Positions 44,041 to 55,160 of a stretch of 64,000 bases of DNA are shown piece after piece. The notes beneath the pieces were generated by a model, which was given only the letters and a program-made list of their open reading frames with translations, had not been told where the DNA came from and did not search any database. Both the position numbers and the translations under genes were made by a program. How positions within the stretch are numbered: the stretch's first letter is position 1; each line of letters opens with the position of its first letter. The stretch is from Armigeres subalbatus (taxonomy: Eukaryota > Arthropoda > Insecta > Diptera > Culicidae): the NCBI RefSeq assembly GCF_024139115.2, contig NW_026942613.1:62001-126000 (forward strand), given 5' to 3'.

Positions 44041-44255
44041 TATTGTGCTTCCAGTTGAAAACCGAAGTGAGCTCTCGCGACATTTGAGTTTTTCCTTATT
44101 TCCTGATGTCGCAACTGCATCACGACTAGTGCGCATCTATGCCACCGTCGTGCGCCATAATGCGCACTAGTCGCGACGTAGTTGCGACAAAAGGAAACGG
44201 GAGAAAACTCGATTGTCGCGAGAGCTCACTTCGGTTTTCAACTGGAAGTACAATA
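44041..44255. repeat. Inverted repeat with 95-bp arms
   Basis: 44041-44135 and 44161-44255 are diverged inverted copies (TGCTTCCAGTTGAAAACCG and its complement at the outer ends, GACTAGTGCGCA at the inner ends) around a 25-bp spacer. Similar open frames on both strands here are simply the two arms. Confidence 0.85.
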
Positions 44256-45717
44256 CTCAAATTCGCCTATACAGACATTTGGTCTTGCAAACAGACATCA
44301 TGCAGATTACAGACATTATACAGACTTTTGATTAAAGTTACAGACTTTTACAGACAATCAGTTTTCGAAAACTTTGGTCGGTCTAACAGAATCCTATTGG
44401 GCTATCTAATTAAACCATTTTGGGTTTCCAAACAAAATTGTTATGGGGATTTCGTAAGGATTTCTATAAAGTTTCCAAACGATAACATTTTGGAATTCCG
44501 AGCGGAGCCTTCGAGGCTTCTGAACAGGATTCCTTTTGGGCTTCGAACAGAATCCTTTTGGAATTTAAAACGGATAGATTCTTTGATTCCTTTGCTAAGC
44601 TTAAAAAAATTCCATTCAGAAGTCCAAACTTCATCCATTTTGAAATACAAAATGATCCCGTTCGAAAGCCCATCCGTTCGTACGGATTTCCGTACAGAAT
44701 TATGTGATCTTCCGATTATAATTCTCCTGGGTTTACTAACGGAATCCCTTTGAGTTTTCGAACGAAATTCTTTTGGGCTTACGAAACGAATCTTCCAACG
44801 GAATTCTGATGGGATTCTGAACATAATCTTTCTTGAATCCCGAATGGAATACTTTTGGTCTTCCGAACGGAATCGTTTTGGACTTTCAAAAAAAAACTTC
44901 TAGACTTTCGATTGGAGCATTCTGGGTTTTCTGAACGGAATCTTTTCTGCTTCTGAACAAGAGATTCCCATTGGAATAATTAAGCGATTTTCTACAGAAG
45001 CCGTGAAAGGATTTTACTCGAAACTGCAAAAGAAATCGATTCGAAAAAACCCAGAAGAGTTCTTTCCGAAAGCCAAGAAGAGCTCCGTTCAATTCTTCTT
45101 CAAGTTATGAACTTTGTACTGAACTTAAAATCATTCTAATAAAGCTACAAAAAAAAGCTCCGTTCAGAAAACCAAAAAAAAAAACTCGGTTCGTAAATCC
45201 TTTCTTTGGGTTTCCGAACGAAATTATTTGGGATTCTGGAAGGAATTCTTCTATATTTCTGAACGAAATTCTTATAGGCTTCCATAACAGAGTTCTTTTG
45301 GATTCCTAACGGAACCTTGTTGGGCTGAATGAAATTATTTTGAACTTTACTTTCGAACGAATTCCTTCTAGACTTTCAAAACGAATACTATTAGAATAGC
45401 GAGTGGAGTCGAGTTTTTTTTCTCATTCTGTATAAGGGATATCCTTTTGGGATTCCGAAGCCTTAAAAGATTCCATTAGGAAGCCAAAAGTATTTTGTTC
45501 AAAGCGCAAAGCTTACTTGTCTTCAGTATCTCGTACTTGACTCGACTAAGTATTACAATGACTTTTTGATTTTTGAATCCTCGATATTCTACGTTGTGAA
45601 AAGTGCATGGTTTTGATTAATTTTTTAATTCCTGCACCTAATAGACTCCATACAGACGAATACAGACATTTTGCTGAGATTGATACAGACTTATAAAAAA
45701 TGTATCTGGCATCCCTG

Positions 45718-45819
45718 TTATATAGTGCCCTATAAGTTTTAGCTCTTAAAAACACTAAATTTCCTACATTGTTAAAATGAAATTAGAAAATGTTGGAATC
45801 CCAACTTTTTTTTATCTGT
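45718..45819. other. Short unique spacer
   Basis: About 100 bp between the second hAT copy and the RTE fragment. No features seen apart from a T8 run at its right edge. Confidence 0.4.
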
Positions 45820-46320
45820 GCATCATCATCAGTGTGGGCTATGGACGTTGATTATGCTGAAGTGGAAGAATCGGCCTTTAATCTCTGTGCTTTAATCCTC
45901 AACCTGCACATTCTCTCATTGATCGGCCACCACCCGATTACACGCCTTTGCATATCGCCCATCACTATGAAAGCTGTTCCCAGCTCATGCGTGTTGCCGC
46001 AGCTCTGGTAGATGGTATGATTACCTCTAAACATTGATTCGCACTATTGATCCCTTCCAACAAACCTCATGCAGCACTACGATGCCGAATCCACGGTCCT
46101 TGAGAACATCAGCGAGTATGAAGTTGAGAGATTTGCAGTTCCACGAACCGAGTTAGTCCCTTTCCTAAGGTAGCTCGTATCTCGGCCAGCACCACGAGGA
46201 GGTAGGGATAGGAGTTGCTGGGTAAGAGGCTAAGGACCGCGAGATGGGGTTTATTTCATTCCTTCAGGTACGCGAAATACCAATGGTACGCTTTACCCAG
46301 CATTTTCCGTGCCAAACTGC
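45820..46320 (-). pseudogene. RTE family A 5'-end fragment lacking the 3' part
   Basis: Matches the 5' end and first part of the endonuclease region of the full-length copy (50222-50385 and 49529-49850), with an internal deletion and an 11-bp deletion between GTG repeats. Its 5' end (CAGCATTTTCCGTGCC on the plus strand) coincides with that of the full copy. The 3' side stops at about 45820, next to a T-run (A-run on the element strand). LINE copies normally lose the 5' side, so this end is unusual. Confidence 0.8.
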
Positions 46321-46946
46321 TTCATATATGATTCAAAATAAATAACCTTTATGTAATTTGATTCGGATATTTATTCAATTCTTTACGACTTTCTTCTAAT
46401 TGATCCCAAACTCGCAAGAACTATGTATTGGTTTTTAGCGTGGAACAACTCCGCGCATATTATTGTGCTTTGAATAACTTTTTCATATGTCTACATGGCA
46501 ATTTCCTATAACGGAAAACACATCAATCCAAGACAAAATTTTCAAAACGACTTATCTGCTTTTGTAATCAAAGATTGAAACGACGATTTGGCGAATCTGA
46601 TAGCTCTCCCGCAAACCAACACCATCAACAGGTAGCGGAATCCTTCATTTACCTATTGATGGTGTTGGTTTGCGTGGGAGAGCTATCAGATTTGTCAAAT
46701 CGTCGTTTGAATCTTTGTTTACAAAAGCAGATAAGTCGTTTTGAAAATTTTGTCTTGAATCGTAGAATACACCATTCTACTTAACATGATTGAAGTTAAT
46801 GATATGATTTAAAGTTATTCTAAATACCTCATTTATAACTTTATTTATGTAGGAAGATAAATAACTTCATCTTGACATTTAAGATTTAATAAACTCATAC
46901 ATAATTTTGTCATGGAGATCACAATAAAACCACAAATTCGTATCAT
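46321..46946. mobile_element. Spacer with a hairpin MITE (46529-46756)
   Basis: The hairpin runs from CAAGACAAAATTTTCAAAACG at 46529 to its complement at 46756. The arms are about 95 bp with CACCATCAACA at the inner end. Same family as 42942-43144. The remaining bases are AT-rich without ORFs. Confidence 0.8.
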
Positions 46947-49900
46947 TCATTCATTTATTTAGTCTACATCTATACAGATAACACTGAATCAACAATTTGA
47001 CGCCACAATACACGGTTCGAGGCCGCATCTCTCCATCCTCGAATACGCCCCACGCTCGCCAAGTCGTTCTGCACCTGGTCTGCCCATCTCGCTCGCTGCG
47101 CTCCACGTCGTCTCGTACCTGCCGGATCGGAAGCGAACACCATCTTTGCAGGGTTGCTGTCCGGCATTCTTGCAACATGCCCTGCCCATCGTACCCTTCC
47201 GGCTTTAGCTACCTTCTGGATACGGGGTTCGCCGTAGAGCTGGGCGAGCTCATGGATCATTCTTCGCCGCCACACACCGTCTTCTTGCACACCGCCAAAG
47301 ATGGTCCTAAGCACTCGTCTCTCGAATACTCCGAGTGCTTGCAAGTCCCCCTCGAGCATTGTCCATGTTTCATGTCCGTAGAGGACTAACGGTCTTAATA
47401 ACGTCTTGTACATAACACACCGCAGTTTCTTCTGGAGCCCGTAGTAGTCCCGACTTTCACAGATGATGCGCCTTCCTATTTCACGACTAACATTGTTGTC
47501 AGCCGTAAGCAAGGATCCGAGGTAGACGAATTCCTCGACCACCTCGAAGGTATCCCCGTCTATCGTAGCACTGCTTCCCAGGCGGACCCTGTCGCGCTCG
47601 GTTCCACCCACAAGCATGTACTTTGTCTTTGACGCATTCACCACCAGTCCAACTTTTGTTGCTTCACGTTTCAGGCGGGTGTACAGTTCTGCCACCTTTG
47701 CAAATGTTCGGCCGACAATGTCCATGTCATCCGCGAAGCAAATAAATTGACTGGATCTGTTGAAAATCGTACCCCGGCTGTTACACCCGGCTCTCCGCAT
47801 GACACCTTCTAGCGCAATGTTGAACAACAGGCACGAAAGTCCATCACCTTGTCTTAGTCCCCGGCGCGATTCGAACGAACTGGAGTGTTCGCCCGAGATC
47901 TTCACACAGTTTTGCACACCATCCACCGTTGCTTTGATCAGTCTGGTAAGCTTTCCAGGGAAGCTGTTCTCGTCCATAATTTTCCATAGCTTTACGCGGT
48001 CTATACTGTCGTATGCCGCCTTGAAATCAACGAACAGATGGTGCGTTGGGACCTGGTATTCACGGCATTTTTGAAGGATTTGCCGTACAGTAAAGATCTG
48101 GTCCGTTGTCGAGCGGCCGTCAACGAAGCCGGCTTGATAACTTCCCACGAACTCGTTCACTAATGGTGACAGACGACGGAAGATGATCTGGGATATCACT
48201 TTGTAGGCGGCATTAAGGATGGTGATCGCTCGAAAGTTCTCACACTCCAGTTTGTCGCCTTTCTTGTAGATGGGGCATATAACCCCTTCCTTCCACTCCT
48301 CCGGTAGCTGTTCGTTTTCTCAGATTCTGACTATCAGTTTGTGCAGGCAAGTGGCCAGCTTTTCCGGGCCCATCTTGATGAGCTCAGCTCCGATACCATC
48401 CTTACCAGCTGCTTTATTGGTCTTTAGCTGTTGAATGGCATCCTTAACTTCCCTCAAGGTGGGGGCTGGTTGGCTTCCATCGTCCGCTGAACTGACGTAG
48501 TCATCTCCTCCGCTGCCTTGACTTTCATTGCCTGTACTCTCAGCGCCATTCAGATGTTCCTCGTAGTGCTGCTTCCACCTTTCGATCACCACACGTTCGT
48601 CCGTCAAGATGCTCCCATCCTTATCCCGGCACATTTCGGCTCGCGGCACGAAGCCTTTGCGGGATGCGTTGAGCTTCTGATAGAACTTGCGTGTTTCTTG
48701 AGAACGGCACATCTGTTCCATCTCCTCGCACTCCGCTTCTTCCAGGCGGCGTTTCTTCTCCTGAAAAAGGCGGGTCTGCTGTCTCCGCTTCCGTCTATAA
48801 CGTTCCACGTTCTGCCGGGTACCTTGCTGCAGCGCGACCGCCCGCGCTGCGTCCTTCTCCTCCAGAATCTGTCTGCACTCTTCGTCGAACCAATCGTTCC
48901 GTCGACTTCGACCCATATACCCGACGTTGTTCTCCGCTGCGTCGTTAATGGCTGCTTTGACTGTATTCCAGCAGTCCTCAAGAGGGGCCCCATCGAGCTC
49001 ACCCTCTTCCGGCAACGCTGCCTCGAGATGCTGCGCGTATGCAGTGGCGACATCAGGTTGCTTCAGTCGCTCTAGGTCGTACCGCGGCGGTCGTCGGTAC
49101 CGAACATTGTTGATGACGGATAGTTTTGGGCGTAGTTTAACCATCACCAGATAGTGGTCAGAGTCGATGTTAGCGCCACGATATGTCCTGACGTCGATAA
49201 TGTCGGAGAAGTGCCGTCCATCAATCAGAACGTGGTCGATTTGTGATTCTGTCTGCAGTGGCGATCTCCAGGTGTACCGATACGGGAGGCTGTGTTGGAA
49301 GTAGGTGCTGCGAATGGCCATATTCTTGGAGGCGGCGAAATCAATTAGTCGTAGGTCGTTTTCGTTCGTCAGCCGGTGAGCGCTGAACTTTCCAATAGTC
49401 GGTCTAAACTCCTCCTCTTGGCCAACCTGAGCGTTCAAATCTCCTATGATGATTTTGACGTCGTGGCTTGGGCAGCTGTCGTACTCACGTTCCAGCTGCG
49501 CGTAGAATGCGTCCTTATCATCATCAGTGCTTCCGGAGTGTGGGCTATGGACGTTGATTATGCTGAAGTTGAAGAACCGGCCTTTGATCCTCAACCTGCA
49601 CATTCTCTCGTTGATCGGCCACCACCCGATCACACGCCTTTGCATGTCGCCCATCACTATGAAAGCTGTTCCCAGCTCGTGTGTGCTGCCGCAGCTCTGG
49701 TAGATGGTATGATTACCTCTAAACGTTCGCACCATTGATCCCTTCTAACAAACCTCCTGCAGCGCTACGATGCCGAATCCACGGTCCTTGAGCACATCGG
49801 CGAGTATGCGTGTGCTCCCGATGAAGTTGAGAGATTTGCAGTTCCACGAACCGAGTTTCCAATCGCTAGTCCCTTTTCGTCGCAGTGGTCTTCGCCGATG

Positions 49901-50405
49901 GTTCCGGTCCGTACTCTCTTGTTGATTGTTCGTTGCTTATGATTTTTAAAGACTGGCTTGCAGGGCCTGACACCAAACCCCCTAAATTTCCGGAGGACCA
50001 TTCCTCCTTATTTCCGGTGGACCATTGTGCACAGTTTCACTTAGAGTCCCTCGCTGGCACTCGGACGATGATCAGCCACCCCTAACATGGAGAACAGACG
50101 CTGTTGTGAGCCGATCCTGACATGGAGAACAGACGCTCAAGAAGATTTGCACCTCCGGAAGGAGCAAACCCCCTTCCCTGTCAGCATACGACCATAGTTC
50201 CCACTGGGGTTGGTTACCCGATCTTCCCTAAGGTTGCTCGTATCCCGGCCAGCACCGCGGGGAGGTAGGGATAGGAGTTGCTGGGTAAGAGGCTAAGGAC
50301 CGCGAGATGGGGTCTATTTTATTCCTTCAGGTACGCGAAGTACCAATGGTACGCTTTACCCAGCATTTGCCGTGCCACCCCGTGCCCGTGCCAAATTCGT
50401 ATCAT
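46933..50405 (-). mobile_element. Full-length RTE family A element with 14-bp TSD
   Basis: The element body is 46947-50391 (3445 bp). The 3' tail is ATGAATGA-type simple sequence at the low-coordinate end. The 5' end is GGCACGGGCACGG at 50391. The exact 14-bp duplication CAAATTCGTATCAT lies at 46933-46946 and 50392-50405. The element carries a 5' leader, one ORF with APE endonuclease and RT, and a very short 3' end, the layout of RTE elements (JAM1 is a known Aedes RTE). Very similar to the 6-kb copy. Confidence 0.93.
46970..49860 (-). pseudogene. RTE endonuclease-reverse transcriptase ORF with two nonsense codons
   Basis: From the 5' side: APE motifs LGSWNCKSLNF (about 49860), GIVALQEV, IGDLNAQVG, IDHVLIDGRHFSD and SDHYLV. 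Then a charged linker (about 48.7-49.1 kb), RT motifs FVDFKAAYDS, RRGLRQGDGLS and FADDMDI, and the C-terminal RVRWAGHVARMP block. TAG at 49747-49745 and TGA at 48322-48320 both replace tryptophan codons (the second is TGG in the 6-kb copy). A 27-bp in-frame deletion near 47410 removes nine residues present in the 6-kb copy. I could not find a convincing native start codon. Two point changes away from an intact frame, so a young copy. Confidence 0.9.
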
Positions 50406-50939
50406 ATATTATATTAATTAACTTTAACTTTTTTTTTATGCAATATTATATGAATCTAACTCCATATGGATATTTAAATAATTTCAATCTGACATCCTTA
50501 TACGACTGCTGGTTTGCTGAGGTATTACGTAGTTTACGTCGAGAGGTGGTGTCTCGTACACAACCCTTCCAATTTTTCTCCTTTTCTTTATGCTTCTTTT
50601 TTATCCTTTCTCCTTCTGTCTTCCTTTTCTTTTATTTTTGTTTCTTTTCTTCTTCTGTCTGCTTTTTTTCTTGCTCTCCCTTCTTCTTATTGGCTTTTGC
50701 TGTCCTCTTATTATTCCATTTGCCTCTTCTGTTTTCCTTCTGGTTTCTTATTTTAGCTTAATATTTGACTGATTTATGATCAGCATTTATCTGTAACAAT
50801 TACCGTTCTCGTTGGTCATAGTTGTTACGTTCATCCCATGTGGCTGCTTTCCAAAAAACTATCCTTGAGGCAAACTGAATATGAATTCTTCAGATAGCGT
50901 AAGTAAATCATGTGTAATAGGCTAATTTAGTAGGAATCA
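50406..50939. repeat. CT-rich low-complexity tract and dispersed repeat fragment
   Basis: About 50523-50575 is the ACGTAGTTTACGTCG...CTCGTACACAACCC repeat also seen at 23.5 and 29.95 kb. It is followed by a pyrimidine-rich tract to about 50760 (TTCTTTT, CTTCTTC runs), which gives spurious hydrophobic frames. No gene. Confidence 0.7.
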
Positions 50940-51195
50940 CAACGAGATGGCGCTGAGAGTAAAAAAGTGATATCGATTCTGACCAGCTGTCAAACGTATA
51001 CAAATTCAATTTTCGGATATTTAATTAAGTTTTTATCTAATTGTTAAGTGGAATTTAATAATACCAGTACTATTTTAGAATAATAAAAGTTATTTCCTAA
51101 GCAAAGGTAAGCGAATTTGCGTGATTCTGATAATAATTGTCTAGAAAATCTATAATGTTTACATTTTTGAACATCAGCAGGAAACTCGGCTGAAA

Positions 51196-54100
51196 ATGCA
51201 TTATGAACGAGAGGAGTTTTGTGTCGTCAAGACCTGTATGAAAAAAAATTGCCAGCTGTTCCCTGTTCCACATAAAGGCAGTAGTGTTTTCAAACATTGG
51301 AGCCGATTTGTCCATCTAAGTGGGTATCCTGGGCACCGGATTTGTGATGCTCATTTTACGCCAAGTGATTTTCTCTCTGGTAATTATAGATAAATATGAC
51401 GAAGAACGGATTCTTCGTATCAAAAAATTGTGAATAACAAGTGGTCTTTATATTACAGTCAAACAGATAAAGTTGAAGATTACCTCAGTTCCATCGATTT
51501 TGCCAAAACGAGAAGAAAAAGTATCAGCTAAAACCGGATGCTGTGTTGTTGGGTGCAGAACCCGAAAAACGGCAAAGCTTCTGAAATTTCCAGCAGCACT
51601 TCGTGCAAGGCGTAAACGCTGGAACTCAGTGCTCGGACTTCCGATCGATGATACAACCCGTCTCAAAATATGTCGCCAACATTTCACGTCTTCAGATTTT
51701 ATTCAAAGTAAGTATTTACCTATTAGTAGCCGGTGTGAATCGTATACTTAGCAAAGAACATTTTTTCAGCAACTAGGCGGTATTTGAAGCCGAGTGCAGT
51801 TCCGACTCGAGGTGTTACGCTTCTAACTAAGAGAAAGCTGATAGTGTACTCGAAGGATTCAACAGATAGTGATGTCGACGACCAACCGGTGCCAGAGCAT
51901 GGATATTGTGTGCCATACAATCTACCTCGAAGTAGAGCTATTTGTTTTGTTCCGAGGTGCACAGCTCGAGCAGGGAATGGTATTAAGCTGCACAAATTTC
52001 CTCTACGCAACCGTGAAGCTTTGAATAAATGGATTGGTGCAATAAAAAGCAAGAAAAGGCCTACCAAGTATTCCGCAGTTTGCAGCAGGCACTTTAAAGC
52101 TCATGATTACCTGGCAGGTATGTACGATACCTTCACACTGGAGGACCTAAATTTACATTCAGGGAAAGGACTACTATAAGACTGGAAGCATTCCGCTTTT
52201 TATACTCAATTAAGTTGAAGGGGACTAGTGAAGTTGTATTTTTCTCGTAATCTGTACGTTAAACCTAACTTCGCTAGTGGTGCGATAGTCTAATTAGGGC
52301 TTAATTAGACTAGTGCACTACTAGCGAAGTTAGGTTTAACTTACTTTAACTTATCAACTTGACTAGCGATATTTTATCACAGAATAAGTTTTCGTCGCTA
52401 TGAGGCGGAAATCTCTAGCAAACCCCTGCCTGTAGAATTTGCTTCAGAGGAAAATCAATGAATTGAATTGACTTGAATGGCCACACAGAATGGACAATTT
52501 TTTGTGTACGAAACGTTTCTATTCTTGATGACCCTAAGAGTTTTTATGTATAGTGAATCAAACGTTTATTTTAAATTAAATAAATAACCTAGTAATTAAG
52601 TATAAGAATATGGCTTTTTAAATCGAGAGATTCCAACATTTCTATATGTATGCTTCAAAGCCTACAAGCCTACATGCTTTTTTTTTATTTGTAGTCCTGG
52701 GTTCATATGCGTCCATTGCTTTTGTTAATTTCGAACAGTTCCTCTTAGCATGTGCTACGATTACATGTTCAAGTATTCAAATAAGGTTATGCTCAAACAT
52801 TACGTAAAAGCACAAATTACATTTTAACAGTTTATCTTAAGCGGATCGCTCTGAGGCTTAATATTTACGGTTTTTTTAGTTAAAACGAGTTGTTGGCATT
52901 TGTTCGGGTATATGGAACATTAACAGAACAATATGGAACATTAACAGATCTGTATTCACGAACCCACCACTGATAAATTAAAAGCGCAATATTTGATCAA
53001 ACACAAACTTTTTCTTCTTAATTTTATTTACACTATATTAAAATATAATTATCTACATTTCAGGAGGAAAACGACTCAAGCCGAATACGATTCCATCTTT
53101 ATATCTACCTTCAACTGATTTGTTGTTGCTACCAAATCCATACAAGTTAAACTTTCCTTCATCAAAACTTCGGTCATCCAATTCAAATATAATGATTGCC
53201 AATCATTCATCAGGATCGTCCCCATCGCATAGTACTAGAAGTTCAAAAGAAAACCTAGCTACTGATTTAGCGTTTTGTGAACTTTCTGATAAGTTATCCG
53301 AAATTGAAGAACGTAAACCCAATCCTGATGAGATCAACCAAAATTCAACGTTTGCTCGCTCGATTGATGGAGAGCACGTTATAGCACCCAGCGTAAACAC
53401 AAAAACAGAAAGCTTCATCAAAAGTTGCACAACCCGAATTGATAATGATGCATCCATCAAACTGGTTGGAATAACCTCAACGTTCAACAGCGAAACATTT
53501 AAAAACGAAAGTAAGTTTTCACTGACAAGCCTTATCAAGTCCGATAGAGATGCAATAATATGGACTGGCGTTGCATCCCTGGAACAACTTGACTCTATAT
53601 GTATTTCAGTCAGAATAGTGGAGGACCAGCTTTACAAAGAACAGCACAGACTATCTGCAATAGATAGAGTGATTTTAACTTTGGCTAAATTAAAGCAAAA
53701 TATATCTTTTGCGGCTATTTCAACGCTTTTTGGCATATCTCCTGCTACTGTATCGCAATACTTCAACCACACCATACAGGTGAGCTATTTATGTATTACT
53801 CCTCAAACGCATATGAAAGAACCGGCAAAGGTAACGGCAGGATTTGACAGAAAATAATTGGGGTAACTATCAAATCCTGCCGTTGTCATCGCCAACTCGT
53901 TCCAAGAACTTTTTATTATACTACATATGTGAAAAACAGCTCTTTTAAAAGGCTCTAGAAGGAATCATAACTAAATGGAATAATATGGATTTCTCAATTG
54001 TTACAGGTTCTCGCAGTGGTTCTGCAGAAATTCGTATATTGGCCTGATCGAGAAGAGATAAGAAACAACTTACCACTGTGTTTCAGAGGAAAATACGAAA

Positions 54101-54630
54101 GTGTTAGATGTATTCTTGATTGTACTGAAGTTCCTGTGGCCACGATGAAGTGCATCAATTGTTGCATAGCATGCTACTCGAATTATAAAGGCATGAGGAC
54201 AGTCAAGTTCCTAATAGGAATTACGCCAGCTGGTTTAATCAGTTTCGTGAGTAAAGCTTACAGTGGAAAAGCATCTGATAAACAGATTTTCAACGACGAA
54301 AATGTATTGAGCCTTCTGGACCCATTCACTGACGAATTGATGGTTGACAAAGGTTTCAACATTCAGCAAGAATGTTTTAATCACGGAATACGATTGCACA
54401 TTCCTCCTTTCTTGCGAACGGCTCAACATAGTAAATCCGATGCTATACTAAATGAAAGTATTGCAAAATCTAGGATTCATGTTGAAAGAGCTATACAACG
54501 GATGAAACTTTTCGGAATACTCCAATCGGCGATCGATGCCTCAGTCCTAGGATCTATTGACGCAATAGTAAAGGTTATATGCGCAATTGTGAACTTATCG
54601 GCACCAATTATGAAAGATATCAGATTTTAA
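51196..54630 (+). CDS. Triple-THAP ISL2EU transposase, five exons, 706 residues, apparently intact
   Basis: Exons 51196-51379, 51459-51707, 51770-52117, 53064-53779 and 54007-54630 join in frame with GT/AG at every intron. Introns 1-3 are all phase 1 and intron 4 is phase 0. Each of the first three exons encodes one THAP (C2CH) zinc finger: C9/C14...C50/H53; C90/C94...C133/H136; C203/C208...C249/H252. Each is followed by a D-F or D-Y near the exon end. Exon 4 has a Ser-rich linker and an HTH (residues 457-499: RVILTLAKLKQNISF, ISPATVSQYF). Exon 5 is the DDE nuclease fold with D537 (LDCTEV), D613 (MVDKGF) and E659 (HVERAI), spacing normal for DDE_Tnp_4. No stop or frameshift interrupts it. It should bind element ends and catalyse cut-and-paste; a domesticated role is possible. 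The start ATG is the first in exon 1 and lies 12 codons or fewer before the THAP. Confidence 0.85.
52118..53063. other. Intron 3 of the transposase, carrying an 83-bp palindrome
   Basis: 946-nt intron. At 52258-52340 lies a palindrome with about 39-bp arms (GTTAAACCTAACTTCGCTAG and its complement) around a 4-nt centre, a small hairpin element. The rest is AT-rich with no frame continuing the THAP or HTH domains. Confidence 0.8.
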
Positions 54631-54680
54631 GATTGCTTTAATAAAGATATGAAAGTATTTGTAGTTGTTGAATGTTCTTA

Positions 54681-54858
54681 GGGAGCTCCAGTGGCCTTGC
54701 GAGCATAGGCGTAGGATTGCCAATCCGGAGATGGCGAGTTCGATTCTCGGTCCAGTCTTAGACGTTTTCGGGTTGGAAACTTTCTCGACTCCTTGGGCAT
54801 TGTACTTGCCACTCAAGATAAATACATACTTATGCAATGGCGGGGATAGAAAACCATT
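54681..54858 (+). mobile_element. Feilai-like tRNA-derived SINE
   Basis: An A-box-like stretch (AGTGGCCTTGCGAGC) and a good polymerase III B box (GAGTTCGATTCTCGG at about 54737-54751) with the body GGATTGCCAATCCGGAGATGG between them. A tRNA-unrelated part and an ATAAATACATAC-type region follow. Feilai is the known tRNA-related SINE of Aedes; assignment is by recollection of its structure. It sits between the transposase and the YqaJ gene. Confidence 0.7.
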
Positions 54859-55044
54859 CTCGATTAATTTTTCAAAAGGACCTAAGTAACATTTTTTCAT
54901 GAATTAGGGTAGAGGATGTATTTTGGACCACTTACTTTGAGTACTGCAATCAAAAGCTTCCATATTGGTCTGTTGATTGCAATATTCAAATTAATTCATG
55001 GAAAACATGTAAGTTAGGTCCTTTTGAAAAGTTAAGCGAGCATT
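54855..55044 (+). mobile_element. MITE, family with 4-bp TSD, copy 2
   Basis: The element body is 54859-55040 (182 bp). The ends are CTCGATTAATTTTTCAAAAGG and the complement of CTCGCTTAACTTTTCAAAAGG. CATT lies on both sides (54855-54858 and 55041-55044). Directly abuts the SINE. Aligns throughout with the copy at 28830-28985. Confidence 0.87.
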
Positions 55045-55160
55045 CAATTAATAACTGAGGAAATGCTAATAGAATACAAACTTGAAAAGCAGGCAAAGTT
55101 CCATTTGGAATGTAGAGCAATTGAAGAAGAAATTTTCTTATATTTATTTGAAAGCTTGAA

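Larger units (their letters stand above)
43270..44263. mobile_element. Nested ~1-kb insert with GGCGAATTYGAG ends
   Basis: The ends are TAGGCGAATTCGAG and the complement of TAGGCGAATTTGAG, splitting the ACAGACAT/ATACAGAC repeats of the host hAT element. TA is the likely duplicated target. It contains a TTAA-flanked MITE (43440-43706) and a 95-bp-arm inverted repeat (44041-44255). Confidence 0.65.
43246..45717. mobile_element. Second copy of the CAGGGATGCCAGA hAT-type family, rearranged
   Basis: The left end is TAGGGATGCCAGACATACAG (first base changed) and the right end is ATCTGGCATCCCTG, in the orientation opposite to the copy at 31980-42747. The ATGTCTGTAT subterminal repeats and the degenerate GGAAGCCCAAAAGG array (44380-45500) are present. 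Flanking 8-mers (CGTTGACG and TTATATAG) do not match, so it has been rearranged or is two partial copies. The region around 44905-44935 shows the uninterrupted site into which the 8.5-kb element inserted in the other copy. Confidence 0.75.

Noticed and set aside
43813..44753. Two similar proteins on opposite strands
   Set aside because: They are the two arms of the inverted repeat 44041-44255 and so encode the same peptide by symmetry.
43238..45725. An intact hAT insertion at 43246-45717 with target duplication
   Set aside because: The ends match the family but the flanking 8-mers differ, so a simple insertion is not supported.
50372..50772. Hydrophobic membrane-protein-like frames
   Set aside because: They come from a CT-rich low-complexity tract read in several frames at once, with no conserved features.
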